Source: an uncultured Chlorobiota bacterium
GTDB lineage: Bacteria > Bacteroidota > Kapaibacteriia > OLB7
Direction of reading: 5' to 3'
NCBI GenBank assembly: GCA_946481475.1
Contig: CAMLOB010000067.1
Span: 1-11,705, forward strand
DNA length: 11,705 bases
The first letter of the stretch is position 1; every line of letters begins with the position of its first letter. Below the pieces are notes generated by a model. The model worked only from the letters and a program-made list of their open reading frames with translations. It ran no database searches and was not told the origin of the DNA. Shown one piece after another: positions 1 through 6,967 of this stretch. A program made the translations under genes and the position numbers.

Positions 1-2
1 CG

Positions 3-1406
3 CCGAACATCCTGATCAGTCCCGGGTATGACGGCACGGCATACTTCTACGAAGTGCGGATTGACGACATCCACTACTTCGGCAATGATCTGTTCGACTG
101 TGATCGGGGACTGGAGGATATTCTGGTCGATTTCACATCGAACCTGCGAATACGCCAGGGAGTGACGCGCATCAACGCACACGAGGCGATGCTCAGTCTG
201 GAGGTGATCGATACACTGGCGATTGACCGGGTGGACACGCTCTGCATCACGGCAATCGACAGCGCCGGGAACCGCTCACAGGCGTGCGACTACTGGCCGG
301 CCACACCTGACGGAAAGAGTCCGGTCTTCATCGGTTCGCTCGACCGTTCCACACTGAGTCTGACCGGTCTGGCCAGCGACAACCGGGAGAACGACCGAGG
401 ACTGGGATCGGTGACGCTGCGGAACGCTTCCGGTCTTGACCAGAGTTTCGCTCTGCCGAACCTGCGGGGACGACCGACGGCAAACGTCAACATCGCAATG
501 ACCAGTCCGGCAGCGGAGATTTCGGGTGAGCTTGTGATACAGGATTTGTACGGGCAGATTCTGAACACTCCCGAACAGTCGATTCACACCGTCGTGCTTC
601 CGTTCCGTCTCCCGGTGGTTCGACTGGCGATCGAGATGCCGGAACTGGTCGATGCCGAGACGGAGTTCGTCGTGCAGATCAGAACGCTGACGCCGATCGA
701 AACCGACCTGGTTCAATCGATCTCCTTCGATGTCCGCCCGGACGGCCCGGCACAGTTCATCGACGCCGCCACCGCGCAATCCCTTGCAGGAGAGATGACG
801 GCGATCCCGACACCGCAGAAAGACATCAGGGTTCGCTATCAGGCCAGGGGGAGCGAGACGATTCCGGCGGGACGACTGATCGGCTCGCTGAAATTCCGCG
901 CACTGACCCGCAGCACTTCAGTCGAACCCTTTACTCTCCGGATCCTTCAGGGAACCGGCCAGGTCAACGACGACAGGGATTCGACGATCAGCGTCAGGAA
1001 AGTACAGAGCGATCCCGTCGCCTCTCAACTGACGCTCCCTCCTCCGCTGTTGCTGACTCAAGGGGATACGCTGACATACGTCAACGGCGATTGCAACCGG
1101 GCACTGACCTCAGTAGGAGCCGGGAAGCCGACCGGGTTGGCTATTCTCGGTCTGGACCCGCAACCGGTACAGACCGGAACGGGAGGCGTCAGCGCGACGC
1201 TGCGGGATGTTCCGGAGGATGGAGCGACAATTGAATGGATCGCTCCGGACGGACGGACGGTGGGACGCATCGAGGTGGAGGGGACCGAGGCCGGCATCAC
1301 ACGCTACAGCGTCCCGCTGCCGGAGAACGCATCGGCCGGTCTCTACTTCTTCCGCGTGGTCAGCGCCAACGGCATCGATACACGGAAGGTGATTATCAGC
1401 CAGTAG
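3..1406 (+). CDS. Large secreted beta-sandwich protein with T9SS type A C-terminal sorting domain (5' partial)
   Basis: The reading frame is open to the left edge of the window. A GTG at 54 would start a 450-residue protein, but the 17 codons before it (PNILISPGYDGTAYFYE) read on naturally, so this is the last 467 residues of a longer protein. Composition is beta-rich with almost no helix. Residues ~45-100 look like an Ig/fibronectin-like domain (LCITAIDSAGNRS). Residues ~200-315 (VVRLAIEMPELVDAETEF ... AGRLIGSLKFRAL) resemble a cohesin-like or other bacterial beta-sandwich domain. The last ~90 residues, with a DPQPV start, an APDGRTVGRI strand and the end GLYFFRVVSANGIDTRKVII, match the pattern of T9SS sorting domains, which direct export across the outer membrane and are then cleaved. 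It is therefore probably surface-attached or secreted, perhaps adhesive or structural. No catalytic motif is visible. The export call is good; the specific function is unknown. Confidence 0.8.
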   Translation, partial: PNILISPGYDGTAYFYEVRIDDIHYFGNDLFDCDRGLEDILVDFTSNLRIRQGVTRINAHEAMLSLEVIDTLAIDRVDTLCITAIDSAGNRSQACDYWPATPDGKSPVFIGSLDRSTLSLTGLASDNRENDRGLGSVTLRNASGLDQSFALPNLRGRPTANVNIAMTSPAAEISGELVIQDLYGQILNTPEQSIHTVVLPFRLPVVRLAIEMPELVDAETEFVVQIRTLTPIETDLVQSISFDVRPDGPAQFIDAATAQSLAGEMTAIPTPQKDIRVRYQARGSETIPAGRLIGSLKFRALTRSTSVEPFTLRILQGTGQVNDDRDSTISVRKVQSDPVASQLTLPPPLLLTQGDTLTYVNGDCNRALTSVGAGKPTGLAILGLDPQPVQTGTGGVSATLRDVPEDGATIEWIAPDGRTVGRIEVEGTEAGITRYSVPLPENASAGLYFFRVVSANGIDTRKVIISQ

Positions 1407-1428
1407 CGAAGAGACCTAACGTAAGACA

Positions 1429-1466
1429 AAAAGAAGAGGGGTCCTGTACAGGACCCCTCTTCTTTT
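1429..1466 (+). terminator. Rho-independent terminator, perfect 38-bp palindrome
   Basis: The two 19-nt halves are exact reverse complements, centred between 1447 and 1448 (TGTACA at the centre). The GC-rich core AGGGGTCC/GGACCCCT is flanked by AAAAGAAG on the left and CTTCTTTT on the right, so both strands end in a T-rich tract. It begins 22 nt after the stop codon of the upstream gene and would terminate that transcript. By symmetry it could also block transcription entering from the right. Confidence 0.92.
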
Positions 1467-1719
1467 CAGGAAAGGGACTGCCAAGTATGTCAGGATCATC
1501 CGTATCATGATCTTGATTCCATCGGAGTAAAAAGGGCAGTAGCAGAACGAAAGAGAGCCCCCTCCGCAGCAATCAAAGCAATCCCACCGACCCCGTTGTG
1601 CAATCGCAACCTCTCTCCCCCATCCATATTCCCTCCCGCCGCAGTACTTTCTTCTCATACATCAGAACAGATATTCCGCCGACCCCGTGGAGCATCCGTC
1701 ACACAACACACACGCAATC
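1467..1719 (+). other. Leader/intergenic region upstream of the AIM24-family gene
   Basis: About 250 nt between the terminator and the ribosome binding site hold no convincing gene. The + strand is pyrimidine-rich. The 10-mer CCGACCCCGT occurs twice, at 1587-1596 and 1679-1688, 92 nt apart. The promoter of the downstream gene must lie here, but I could not identify a convincing -35/-10 pair. The nearest thing to a Bacteroidota-type -7 box (TAnnTTTG) is TACTTTCT around 1645, which is a poor match. Confidence 0.4.
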
Positions 1720-1726
1720 AAGGAGG
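1720..1726 (+). promoter_or_regulatory. Ribosome binding site that fixes the AIM24-family start
   Basis: AAGGAGG ends 5 nt before the ATG at 1732. The frame is open further upstream to an ATG at 1687, but that start has no such site and adds 15 residues that look non-conserved. The 1732 start is therefore preferred. Confidence 0.88.
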
Positions 1727-1731
1727 TTCAT

Positions 1732-2403
1732 ATGCAATTCTCTATCGAACACGGTCCGGTCTTTTCCTATCTCCGCATCAACATGGATCAGGGGGAAGAG
1801 TTTCGCGCAGAAGCGGGAGCGATGATCGCGATGTCTCCGACCATCTCCCTTGCAGCGAAGTCATCCGGCAAGGGAGTCTTCGGCGCGCTGAAAGCGGCCG
1901 TCGGCGGGGAATCCCTGTTCGCCTCACTCTTCACAGCCGAAACCGGTCCGGGAGAACTGTTGCTCGCCCCCGGTATGCCTGGGGATATCATCCGATTCGA
2001 CTTGCAGGGGGAGACGATCCTGGCGCAGGGAGGAGCCTACCTGGCCGGCTCCTCCGATCTGCACCTCTCCACGCAGGGATCGTTCAGAGGGCTGATCAGC
2101 GGCGAGGGCTTGTTCCTTCAGAAGATCAGCGGAACCGGTCCCCTCTTCCTGAATTCCTACGGATCGATCATCGAGAAAACACTGGAACCGGGAGAAGTCT
2201 ACATCGTCGACTCCGGCCACATGGTCGCCTTTCAGGAATCGGTCAGCTATGAAGTGAAGAAAGCCTCACGTGGCATCCTCTCCAGTATCGCCTCGGGTGA
2301 GGGATTGGTCTCCCACTTCCGCGGACCGGGGAAGATCTGGATGCAGACACGTAACCTGACCGCCCTTGCGGAGATGATCGGCAAGTTCATCACGAAGAGC
2401 TGA
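1732..2403 (+). CDS. AIM24 family protein (TIGR00266-like)
   Basis: This is a complete 223-residue protein that I recognise as a member of the AIM24/TIGR00266 family, a beta-helix-like fold named after a yeast mitochondrial inner-membrane protein. The bacterial function is not established. Family-like features are the N-terminal EAGAMIAMSP at residues 27-36, a glycine-rich helical segment (residues ~43-60), the repeated short strands with GEL/GET/GEG turns (residues ~75-150), LEPGEVYIVDSGHMVAF (residues ~155-172) and, near the C-terminus, GLVSHFRGPGKIWMQTRN followed by an amphipathic helix. There is no signal peptide or membrane segment, so it is probably cytoplasmic. It is monocistronic, with an intergenic leader of about 265 nt after the previous terminator and its own terminator 14 nt after the stop. 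The length is normal for the family. Confidence 0.88.
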   Translation: MQFSIEHGPVFSYLRINMDQGEEFRAEAGAMIAMSPTISLAAKSSGKGVFGALKAAVGGESLFASLFTAETGPGELLLAPGMPGDIIRFDLQGETILAQGGAYLAGSSDLHLSTQGSFRGLISGEGLFLQKISGTGPLFLNSYGSIIEKTLEPGEVYIVDSGHMVAFQESVSYEVKKASRGILSSIASGEGLVSHFRGPGKIWMQTRNLTALAEMIGKFITKS

Positions 2404-2417
2404 AGCGATGGCAAATA

Positions 2418-2463
2418 AAGAGAGGATCGCAATTCGACCGATCAGGAATTGCGATCCTCTCTT
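2418..2463. terminator. Bidirectional terminator between convergent genes
   Basis: A perfect 18-bp stem (2418-2435 with 2446-2463) is built around GAGAGGATCGCAATTC and has a 10-nt loop GACCGATCAG. On the + strand it is followed by TCTTTCTTC; on the - strand it runs into CTTTATTTG. It lies 14 nt after the AIM24-family stop and 45 nt beyond the TPR gene stop, so it can serve both genes. Confidence 0.9.
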
Positions 2464-2508
2464 CTTTCTTCACACTGGTCTTCACAGCCGACTGATCGCC
2501 CCATCCTT

Positions 2509-3822
2509 TCAGAGTCCGGCCCATCCTTCACTACCTCCGGCAGGAAGATACGGGTTGATGCTCCGCGCCCGCTGCAACAGCGTTTCCCCTTCCTTCTCGT
2601 TTCCCAACGCCATCTCGATCAACCCGGCATGTCGGATCATCATCGCGTGCTGCGTCCCCAGTCGCCGCGCTTTCAGACTGTACGCTCTGGCTTCTTCCGG
2701 CTTTCCGGCCCCCAGAAGAACCCGTGCCATCAACTCCTGGGCATCGATGTTGGCCGGACGTTTTGCGTACTCCCGCTTCGCCCGCTCCAGCGCTTCTTCC
2801 GGTTTGATTCCGTGCTTTGTCCAGAGAAGTGCAAGCTCCCGATCCATATCGTGTCCGCTTGCTTCGTCCTCGGCCAGCATCGCCTCGATCACACCGATCA
2901 GCGAATCGGCCCTCCGATCATCGCCGTTGCGGCGATAGATATCGGCCTGCATTTCAACGAATGAGAATTCCGGCAGCAGAGCAATCGCCCGATCGAGCAA
3001 CTGCACTGCGCTGTCGGCATTCCCTTTCGCAATATGAATGTCTGCAAGTCCGGCAAGAGCAAAGGGATAGTCCTCCCGTTCGAGCATGGCCAGAGTGAAC
3101 TCGTCCTCCGCCTCCTCTAATCTCCCCTCCCCCAGATAGAGCTGCCCGAGCGTTGTCCGTCCCCATGCCTTCTCCTCACTGCCGGGAGCTCCCGCATCCA
3201 CCGCCAGCCGCATCGCCTCGATTGCTCCCTCCACATCGCCGTGAATTTCGCGCAGATAGGAGATTCGCGAATAGGACTTCAGGTCGGGCCGGATCGCCGT
3301 CATCCTGTCGGCCGCTTCAATCGCCGCCTCGTAGTTCCCGAGCTCCACATTTGCGTCGACAAGGGCACCGTATCCGGCCGCAAGGTTCGGGGCAAGGCGG
3401 ATGGCCTGCTCGGCCATCGACAACGCCTCGTTGAATTTGTGGAGAGAGAGAAGGATGGAAGCCTTCGAGAGAACCCCCTGCACGTTCTGCGGATCGATCC
3501 CCAGGGCACGATCCAGCAGATCATCGGCAGCCGGATAGTAGTAGGGATGATCGCCGGTGACACGCCCTTCATACATCAGGACCTGGGCCAGACCGATCAG
3601 AGCATCGACATCGGCCGGATTCCGTAGAAGCGTTGCGCGGAACCGGTCGACCCGTTCCTTCACCGGACCGTAATCTCCCGGATCAAGTCCGACGGTCCGT
3701 TCCTTCAGCTCCGGCGGGGACCATGCGGGGAGGCTGCGAGCCCTGTTATCGGCACACCCGATTATGACAGAGGAAAAGAGAATTGCCGTTGCAGCAGTCA
3801 GCAGATATTGTCGACGTTCCAT
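2509..3822 (-). CDS. TPR-repeat lipoprotein
   Basis: This is a 437-residue predicted lipoprotein. The chosen start (ATG at 3822) gives a textbook signal peptide: charged MERRQ, a hydrophobic stretch, then the lipobox IIGC with Cys23 as the lipidated residue. The frame is open to a GTG at 3903, but that would put the signal inside the protein and start within a hairpin, so I reject it. From about residue 65 to the C-terminus the protein is a chain of tetratricopeptide-like helical pairs, for example NVQGVLSKASILLSLHKFNE (113-132), YEAAIEAADRMTAIRP, LEEAEDEFTLAM and NADSAVQLLDRAIALLPE. This suggests a periplasm-facing scaffold for protein partners. There is no enzymatic motif. It lies 122 nt downstream of the DUF4331 gene on the same strand. 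The ribosome binding site is weak (AACAAGAAAC), so expression may depend on read-through from that gene. The partner is not known; the DUF4331 protein is the obvious candidate by position. Confidence 0.88.
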   Translation of the reverse strand: MERRQYLLTAATAILFSSVIIGCADNRARSLPAWSPPELKERTVGLDPGDYGPVKERVDRFRATLLRNPADVDALIGLAQVLMYEGRVTGDHPYYYPAADDLLDRALGIDPQNVQGVLSKASILLSLHKFNEALSMAEQAIRLAPNLAAGYGALVDANVELGNYEAAIEAADRMTAIRPDLKSYSRISYLREIHGDVEGAIEAMRLAVDAGAPGSEEKAWGRTTLGQLYLGEGRLEEAEDEFTLAMLEREDYPFALAGLADIHIAKGNADSAVQLLDRAIALLPEFSFVEMQADIYRRNGDDRRADSLIGVIEAMLAEDEASGHDMDRELALLWTKHGIKPEEALERAKREYAKRPANIDAQELMARVLLGAGKPEEARAYSLKARRLGTQHAMMIRHAGLIEMALGNEKEGETLLQRARSINPYLPAGGSEGWAGL

Positions 3823-3872
3823 TGTTTCTTGTTGGATAAGTGTGTGCGTGTTGAAGAAGAGAACCACCACGG

Positions 3873-3935
3873 CATCCGCCACGGCGGAAGCACAAAGGAT
3901 CACGAAGGGTTGTGCTCTCCGTGCCGTGGCGGATG
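3873..3935 (-). terminator. Large imperfect hairpin between the DUF4331 and TPR genes (terminator or attenuator)
   Basis: The arms are 3873-3895 and 3910-3935. The outer 13 bp (CATCCGCCACGGC/GCCGTGGCGGATG) is perfect, followed by 3 bp and 7 bp (AGCACAA/TTGTGCT) separated by small bulges, with a 14-nt loop. On the - strand it starts 9 nt after the DUF4331 stop and is followed by TTCTCTTCTTC, a T-rich but interrupted tract. It could terminate DUF4331 transcription partly or fully, or protect the 3' end of the upstream message and so set a ratio between the two proteins. Confidence 0.65.
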
Positions 3936-3944
3936 TGAAGGGTG

Positions 3945-6011
3945 CTACTTCACGACGTTGATCTTCACCGTCCCTTCGGTCATGCCGTTGACGCGAAGCT
4001 CGGCCAGATAGATTCCAGGTGCGACGTCCGATCCCGGTTCCCAGCGGACGGTATAGTCACCACGGCCGAGATCCCTGTCGACCAGAAGAGCAACGGCTCT
4101 TCCCCCTGCATCGTAGACGTTCAGCTCAACCGGACCGGAAGCGACCAGATGGAACGCAAGAGTTGCCCCATCACGAACGGGATTCGGGACGCTGCCCCCA
4201 ATGAAGCGCCCGGCAGGGGCCGAAAGGCCGATGGAATTGCGCGTCGGCTCATCCTCCACCCTGCTGGTTCCTCCGGTACGGGAATAGCTGTAGCCCTCGT
4301 GCGGATCGGCAACGTAAGGAAAGGCATTGCCGAACGGCTTGTCGTTCCCCTCAACTCCCGTCGTGAAGGTCAGAACATCCAGCAGGTCCTGCGTCACCGG
4401 ATCGGTTCCGTCAAAGTCGTCGTACCACAGTCCGACAGCCGCCAGAACAATACCGGCAACCGCCTGCAACTCGATGCGGGTAACGTCATCCTCCAGACGC
4501 CGTCCGTTCGGGAACCCGTCCATGTTCGGAATCGGCTGGATGTCGGTCGTGGCGTTGAATCGCGGATCGGTCAGACCCAGAACGGCCGCCTGCACCAGTC
4601 CGAGACTGCTGAAGTCCTGATCGTTCCGCGGTGTCGGCGGCACCGCCATGTTCAGTCGCAGCATGTCCCCCAGCGTCGGCAGGAAGTTGTTGACAAAGGG
4701 TTTGCCCGGACTGAGGGGACTCCCCTGTTTCCCCGTTGCAAGCTGATAGGGAGGAAGATTCGGCACGCCGGTGTAGAAGGCCGGAAGAATATCGGCCGAG
4801 CGGGGGGCTCCTTCGCGAAGCAGATAGGGACCGAATGCTCCGTCGGCCAGAGCCGTCCCCTCGCGGGCGTTTGCCGGAAGACCGAAGAGTCCGTCGGCAC
4901 CGTTGCGGAAGTCAAACGCTCCGAGCGAACCGGTCTGAATGCGCAGCGGGGCAAACCCGGGGACCGCACCTCCGAACTTGCCGGCATCCATATAGAGCGC
5001 AAGCTCGGGATTGGTGAAGTATCCCTCGAAGCTCTCTTCCGCCTGTCGATCATGCGGCGAGGTTGCGTTCCAACGATCCTTCTCGCCGATCGGGATCACC
5101 GCTTCGTTCGTCAGGGGCATGCCGAGACGGGAGACCTGCACCCACGGCCCCGAGACGTCCGGCTTGCCGCCGTCGGTTCGCAGCGTCGTGATCTGCGGAC
5201 GCGAGGCCGACGCCCAGACACCGATCACGAAATCACCGTCGAGAATGTTCGCCGCCTGGTCGGCCGACTTCCCATCCTTCTGCAGCATGTTGATCGGGAT
5301 CTGCAGGGCCAGGGTGTGGCAGTTGAATCCGGCAACGGCATCCCGCGCCTTGTCGGCACCGGTTCCGTCCGCCGGACGAACGGCACCGAGATCGAAAATC
5401 GCCCCCAGATCGACCCAGAACGGATCGTCCCGCGGTCCGGCAAAGACCGTCTCTCCGGTCGAGGCGGTCATGATCGCCGAGGCCACAAGCTGATCGTAGG
5501 TCGTTCCCAGCCCTACCGGATCTCCCTCGATCGAGCGGGGCCCGATGTTCGGCGGCGGAACGATGCCGTTCTCCAGAATCACCGAGAACGTCTCCCCCCC
5601 ATCGTCGCTCTTCTCCAGTCTGTAGGTCGTCTTCAGGTTCTGCTTGCCGAGCCTGATGTTGAAGAAGGTTGTGGGATCCTCATTGGTTTTCGTGAAGGTA
5701 AAACGATAGATGATGTCGTCCCCCTGGGTGGCGGCATCGTTGTCCACGTGAATTTCGTAGCGGATATTCTCACCGAACGAATAGTAGTTCGGTCCCCCCT
5801 CGGGAGACTCGAACGGGATATAGTTGGCGATAATCGTGATCGTGTTCGGATTATCCGGACTGCGGAAGGCGTAGAGATCGGTATTGTCGGCCAGCGGATC
5901 GTTGCTGATCAACGGCGCCTCGCGATGGCTTGAGGCCAACAGACCGGAAAAGCCGATCAGCAGAAACGATATCGCTGTCGGCAGAAGTTTGCGTTGTCTC
6001 AATGATTTCAT
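3945..6011 (-). CDS. Secreted DUF4331 domain protein with T9SS sorting domain
   Basis: This is a 688-residue predicted secreted protein. The start is ATG at 6011, preceded by AGGAG at good spacing. It gives a signal peptide of about 27 residues (MKSLRQRKLL, then a hydrophobic run ending GLLAS). The mature N-terminus has the hallmark of the DUF4331 family, SHREAPLISNDPLADNTDLY at residues 28-47, followed by FRSPDN and GGPNY. Later family-like blocks are RLGMPLTNEAVIP, NNFLPTLGDMLRLNM and DGFPNGRRLEDDV. Residues ~601-688 form a T9SS type A sorting domain: VPNPV near 608, NVYDAGGRAVALL, APGIYLAELRVNG and a terminal lysine. The function of DUF4331 is unknown. The protein probably acts at the cell surface or outside the cell. 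It is first in a unit with the TPR lipoprotein and is divergent from an ECF sigma/anti-sigma pair, which suggests envelope-responsive control. A 663-residue frame on the opposite strand is a coding shadow. Confidence 0.92.
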   Translation of the reverse strand: MKSLRQRKLLPTAISFLLIGFSGLLASSHREAPLISNDPLADNTDLYAFRSPDNPNTITIIANYIPFESPEGGPNYYSFGENIRYEIHVDNDAATQGDDIIYRFTFTKTNEDPTTFFNIRLGKQNLKTTYRLEKSDDGGETFSVILENGIVPPPNIGPRSIEGDPVGLGTTYDQLVASAIMTASTGETVFAGPRDDPFWVDLGAIFDLGAVRPADGTGADKARDAVAGFNCHTLALQIPINMLQKDGKSADQAANILDGDFVIGVWASASRPQITTLRTDGGKPDVSGPWVQVSRLGMPLTNEAVIPIGEKDRWNATSPHDRQAEESFEGYFTNPELALYMDAGKFGGAVPGFAPLRIQTGSLGAFDFRNGADGLFGLPANAREGTALADGAFGPYLLREGAPRSADILPAFYTGVPNLPPYQLATGKQGSPLSPGKPFVNNFLPTLGDMLRLNMAVPPTPRNDQDFSSLGLVQAAVLGLTDPRFNATTDIQPIPNMDGFPNGRRLEDDVTRIELQAVAGIVLAAVGLWYDDFDGTDPVTQDLLDVLTFTTGVEGNDKPFGNAFPYVADPHEGYSYSRTGGTSRVEDEPTRNSIGLSAPAGRFIGGSVPNPVRDGATLAFHLVASGPVELNVYDAGGRAVALLVDRDLGRGDYTVRWEPGSDVAPGIYLAELRVNGMTEGTVKINVVK

Positions 6012-6019
6012 AGCGGTTG

Positions 6020-6024
6020 CTCCT
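6020..6024 (-). promoter_or_regulatory. Ribosome binding site of the DUF4331 gene
   Basis: On the - strand this reads AGGAG (within ACAGGAGC), 8 nt before the ATG at 6011. It decides the start against an in-frame upstream ATG at 6083, which lies inside the inverted repeat and would bury the signal peptide. Confidence 0.8.
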
Positions 6025-6053
6025 GTCGTTCTGTCGATGAATGGTTCGGACTT

Positions 6054-6095
6054 CCCCCATGCAAAGGGAACTTCTCTGTTCATGCATGATGGGGG
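6054..6095. repeat. Interrupted inverted repeat in the DUF4331 leader
   Basis: CCCCCAT (6054-6060) is mirrored by ATGGGGG (6089-6095), and an inner GAAC (6068-6071) by GTTC (6078-6081). Both pairs share the same centre at 6074.5, and the stretches between them do not pair. It ends 43 nt upstream of the DUF4331 start codon. It could be an operator for a dimeric regulator or a leader RNA hairpin. Confidence 0.55.
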
Positions 6096-6385
6096 TTATA
6101 CGAGGCGGAAGCGATATCGGATTTCGGGAACAGCCGGGAATTGCACTGGAGATTCAGGATCATAACAGGAGAAGGAAGGAAGAACCGGGTGCACGTATCC
6201 GGAAGAGAGAAAATCATCACATCGATGCAGTGCGGAACTTTCCGGTCGTGAGGATGTTGGATCGTGTGAAATCCCGACGATACATGGGCAACCGCAAGCG
6301 CATTCGCATCTGTTCGGCAAACCCGCCGGTGCGCGCGCATCCGCCTCCGCTTCGTATCTTCGAACCCGTTCAGCAAACCAGCTTT

Positions 6386-6946
6386 GTGAGTGATCCTGCA
6401 CATCATAGCGATGCGGCTCTTGCAGCCGGATTGAAAGCGCGCGACCGACGGGCGGTCGGGCTGCTCTATGATCGTTATTCCCGTCCCCTCTTCGGCGTGA
6501 TCTACCGCATCATTCGTTCGCAGGAGATCGCCGAAGATGTTCTTCAGGAGACATTTATCCGGGTCTGGGAAAAAATCGATCAGTTCGACCCGGAGCGCGG
6601 AACGCTCTTTACGTGGATCAACTCCATTGCAAGAAACCTCGCGCTCGATACACTCAAGTCGAAAGCCTACAGGACATCACAGCAAAACCAAACGATCGAT
6701 CAGGTCGTAAATGTCCTTGACAAACAAAACACAACCTCCTACGACCCGGAGACCATCGGCATCAGGGAATCGGTAGATCACCTCGACCCCGAGCTGCGGG
6801 AGGTTGTGGAGACTCTCTACTTCAAAGGATTTACGCAAAGCGAGGCGGCTGAGGAACTGGAACTTCCGCTCGGCACGCTGAAAACCCGTGCCCGGAAGGC
6901 GATCGGACTGTTGCGCAGCATATTCGATGACGGAAGAAGCATCTGA
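6386..6946 (+). CDS. RNA polymerase ECF-type sigma-70 factor
   Basis: This is an alternative sigma factor that would direct RNA polymerase to its own promoter set. With the GTG start at 6386 it has 186 residues, normal for the family. Region sigma-2 spans residues ~22-92: LLYDRYSRPLFGVIYRII, then AEDVLQETFIRVWEKIDQFD at 49-68 and LFTWINSIARNLALD. Region sigma-4 spans ~132-180 and contains the helix-turn-helix FTQSEAAEELELPLGTLKTR. Linker residues ~96-130 are polar. The start is uncertain because none of the candidates has a clear ribosome binding site. In-frame ATGs at 6254 and 6284 would add 44 or 34 residues of low-complexity, non-homologous-looking sequence. The gene is followed after 21 nt by an RskA-type anti-sigma gene, as in the SigK/ECF19-like groups, so its activity is probably held in check at the membrane. 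Confidence 0.93.
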   Translation: MSDPAHHSDAALAAGLKARDRRAVGLLYDRYSRPLFGVIYRIIRSQEIAEDVLQETFIRVWEKIDQFDPERGTLFTWINSIARNLALDTLKSKAYRTSQQNQTIDQVVNVLDKQNTTSYDPETIGIRESVDHLDPELREVVETLYFKGFTQSEAAEELELPLGTLKTRARKAIGLLRSIFDDGRSI

Positions 6947-6967
6947 ACAGGAACGGACCGTACAGGG

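Larger units (their letters stand above)
6012..6385. promoter_or_regulatory. Divergent regulatory region between the DUF4331 and ECF sigma genes
   Basis: This region of about 370 nt must carry the promoters for both divergent units. It has no convincing gene: the frame leading into the sigma factor is open but its translation (CSANPPVRAHPPPLRIFEP and similar) does not look like protein. Notable contents are the interrupted inverted repeat at 6054-6095, two copies of GGAACTT (6067-6073 and 6234-6240, a sequence like many ECF -35 elements but without a matching -10 at normal spacing), and the 10-bp palindrome TGCGCGCGCA at 6330-6339. No promoter can be assigned with confidence. Confidence 0.5.

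Noticed and set aside
1587..1688. CCGACCCCGT repeated twice before the AIM24-family gene, considered as a regulator-binding repeat
   Set aside because: There are only two copies, 92 nt apart, not placed relative to any visible promoter. A chance repeat in GC-rich sequence is likely.
3942..5933. A 663-residue open frame on the + strand, antisense to the DUF4331 gene
   Set aside because: The - strand frame has a signal peptide, family motifs, a sorting domain and a ribosome binding site. The antisense translation is Arg/Gly/Val-rich, without recognisable domains, and is a typical shadow of GC-rich codon use.
6234..6266. ECF promoter with GGAACTT as -35 and a downstream CGTG as -10
   Set aside because: The gap from GGAACTT to CGTG at 6263 is 22 nt, too long for ECF promoters, and the nearer CGTG at 6247 is too close. 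The other GGAACTT copy at 6067 has no partner either.
6041..6385. Long N-terminal extension of the ECF sigma factor (in-frame starts at 6041, 6254 and 6284)
   Set aside because: The translated extension is not protein-like for this family and overlaps the needed divergent promoter region. The GTG at 6386 gives the normal length, though a start at 6254 or 6284 cannot be fully excluded.
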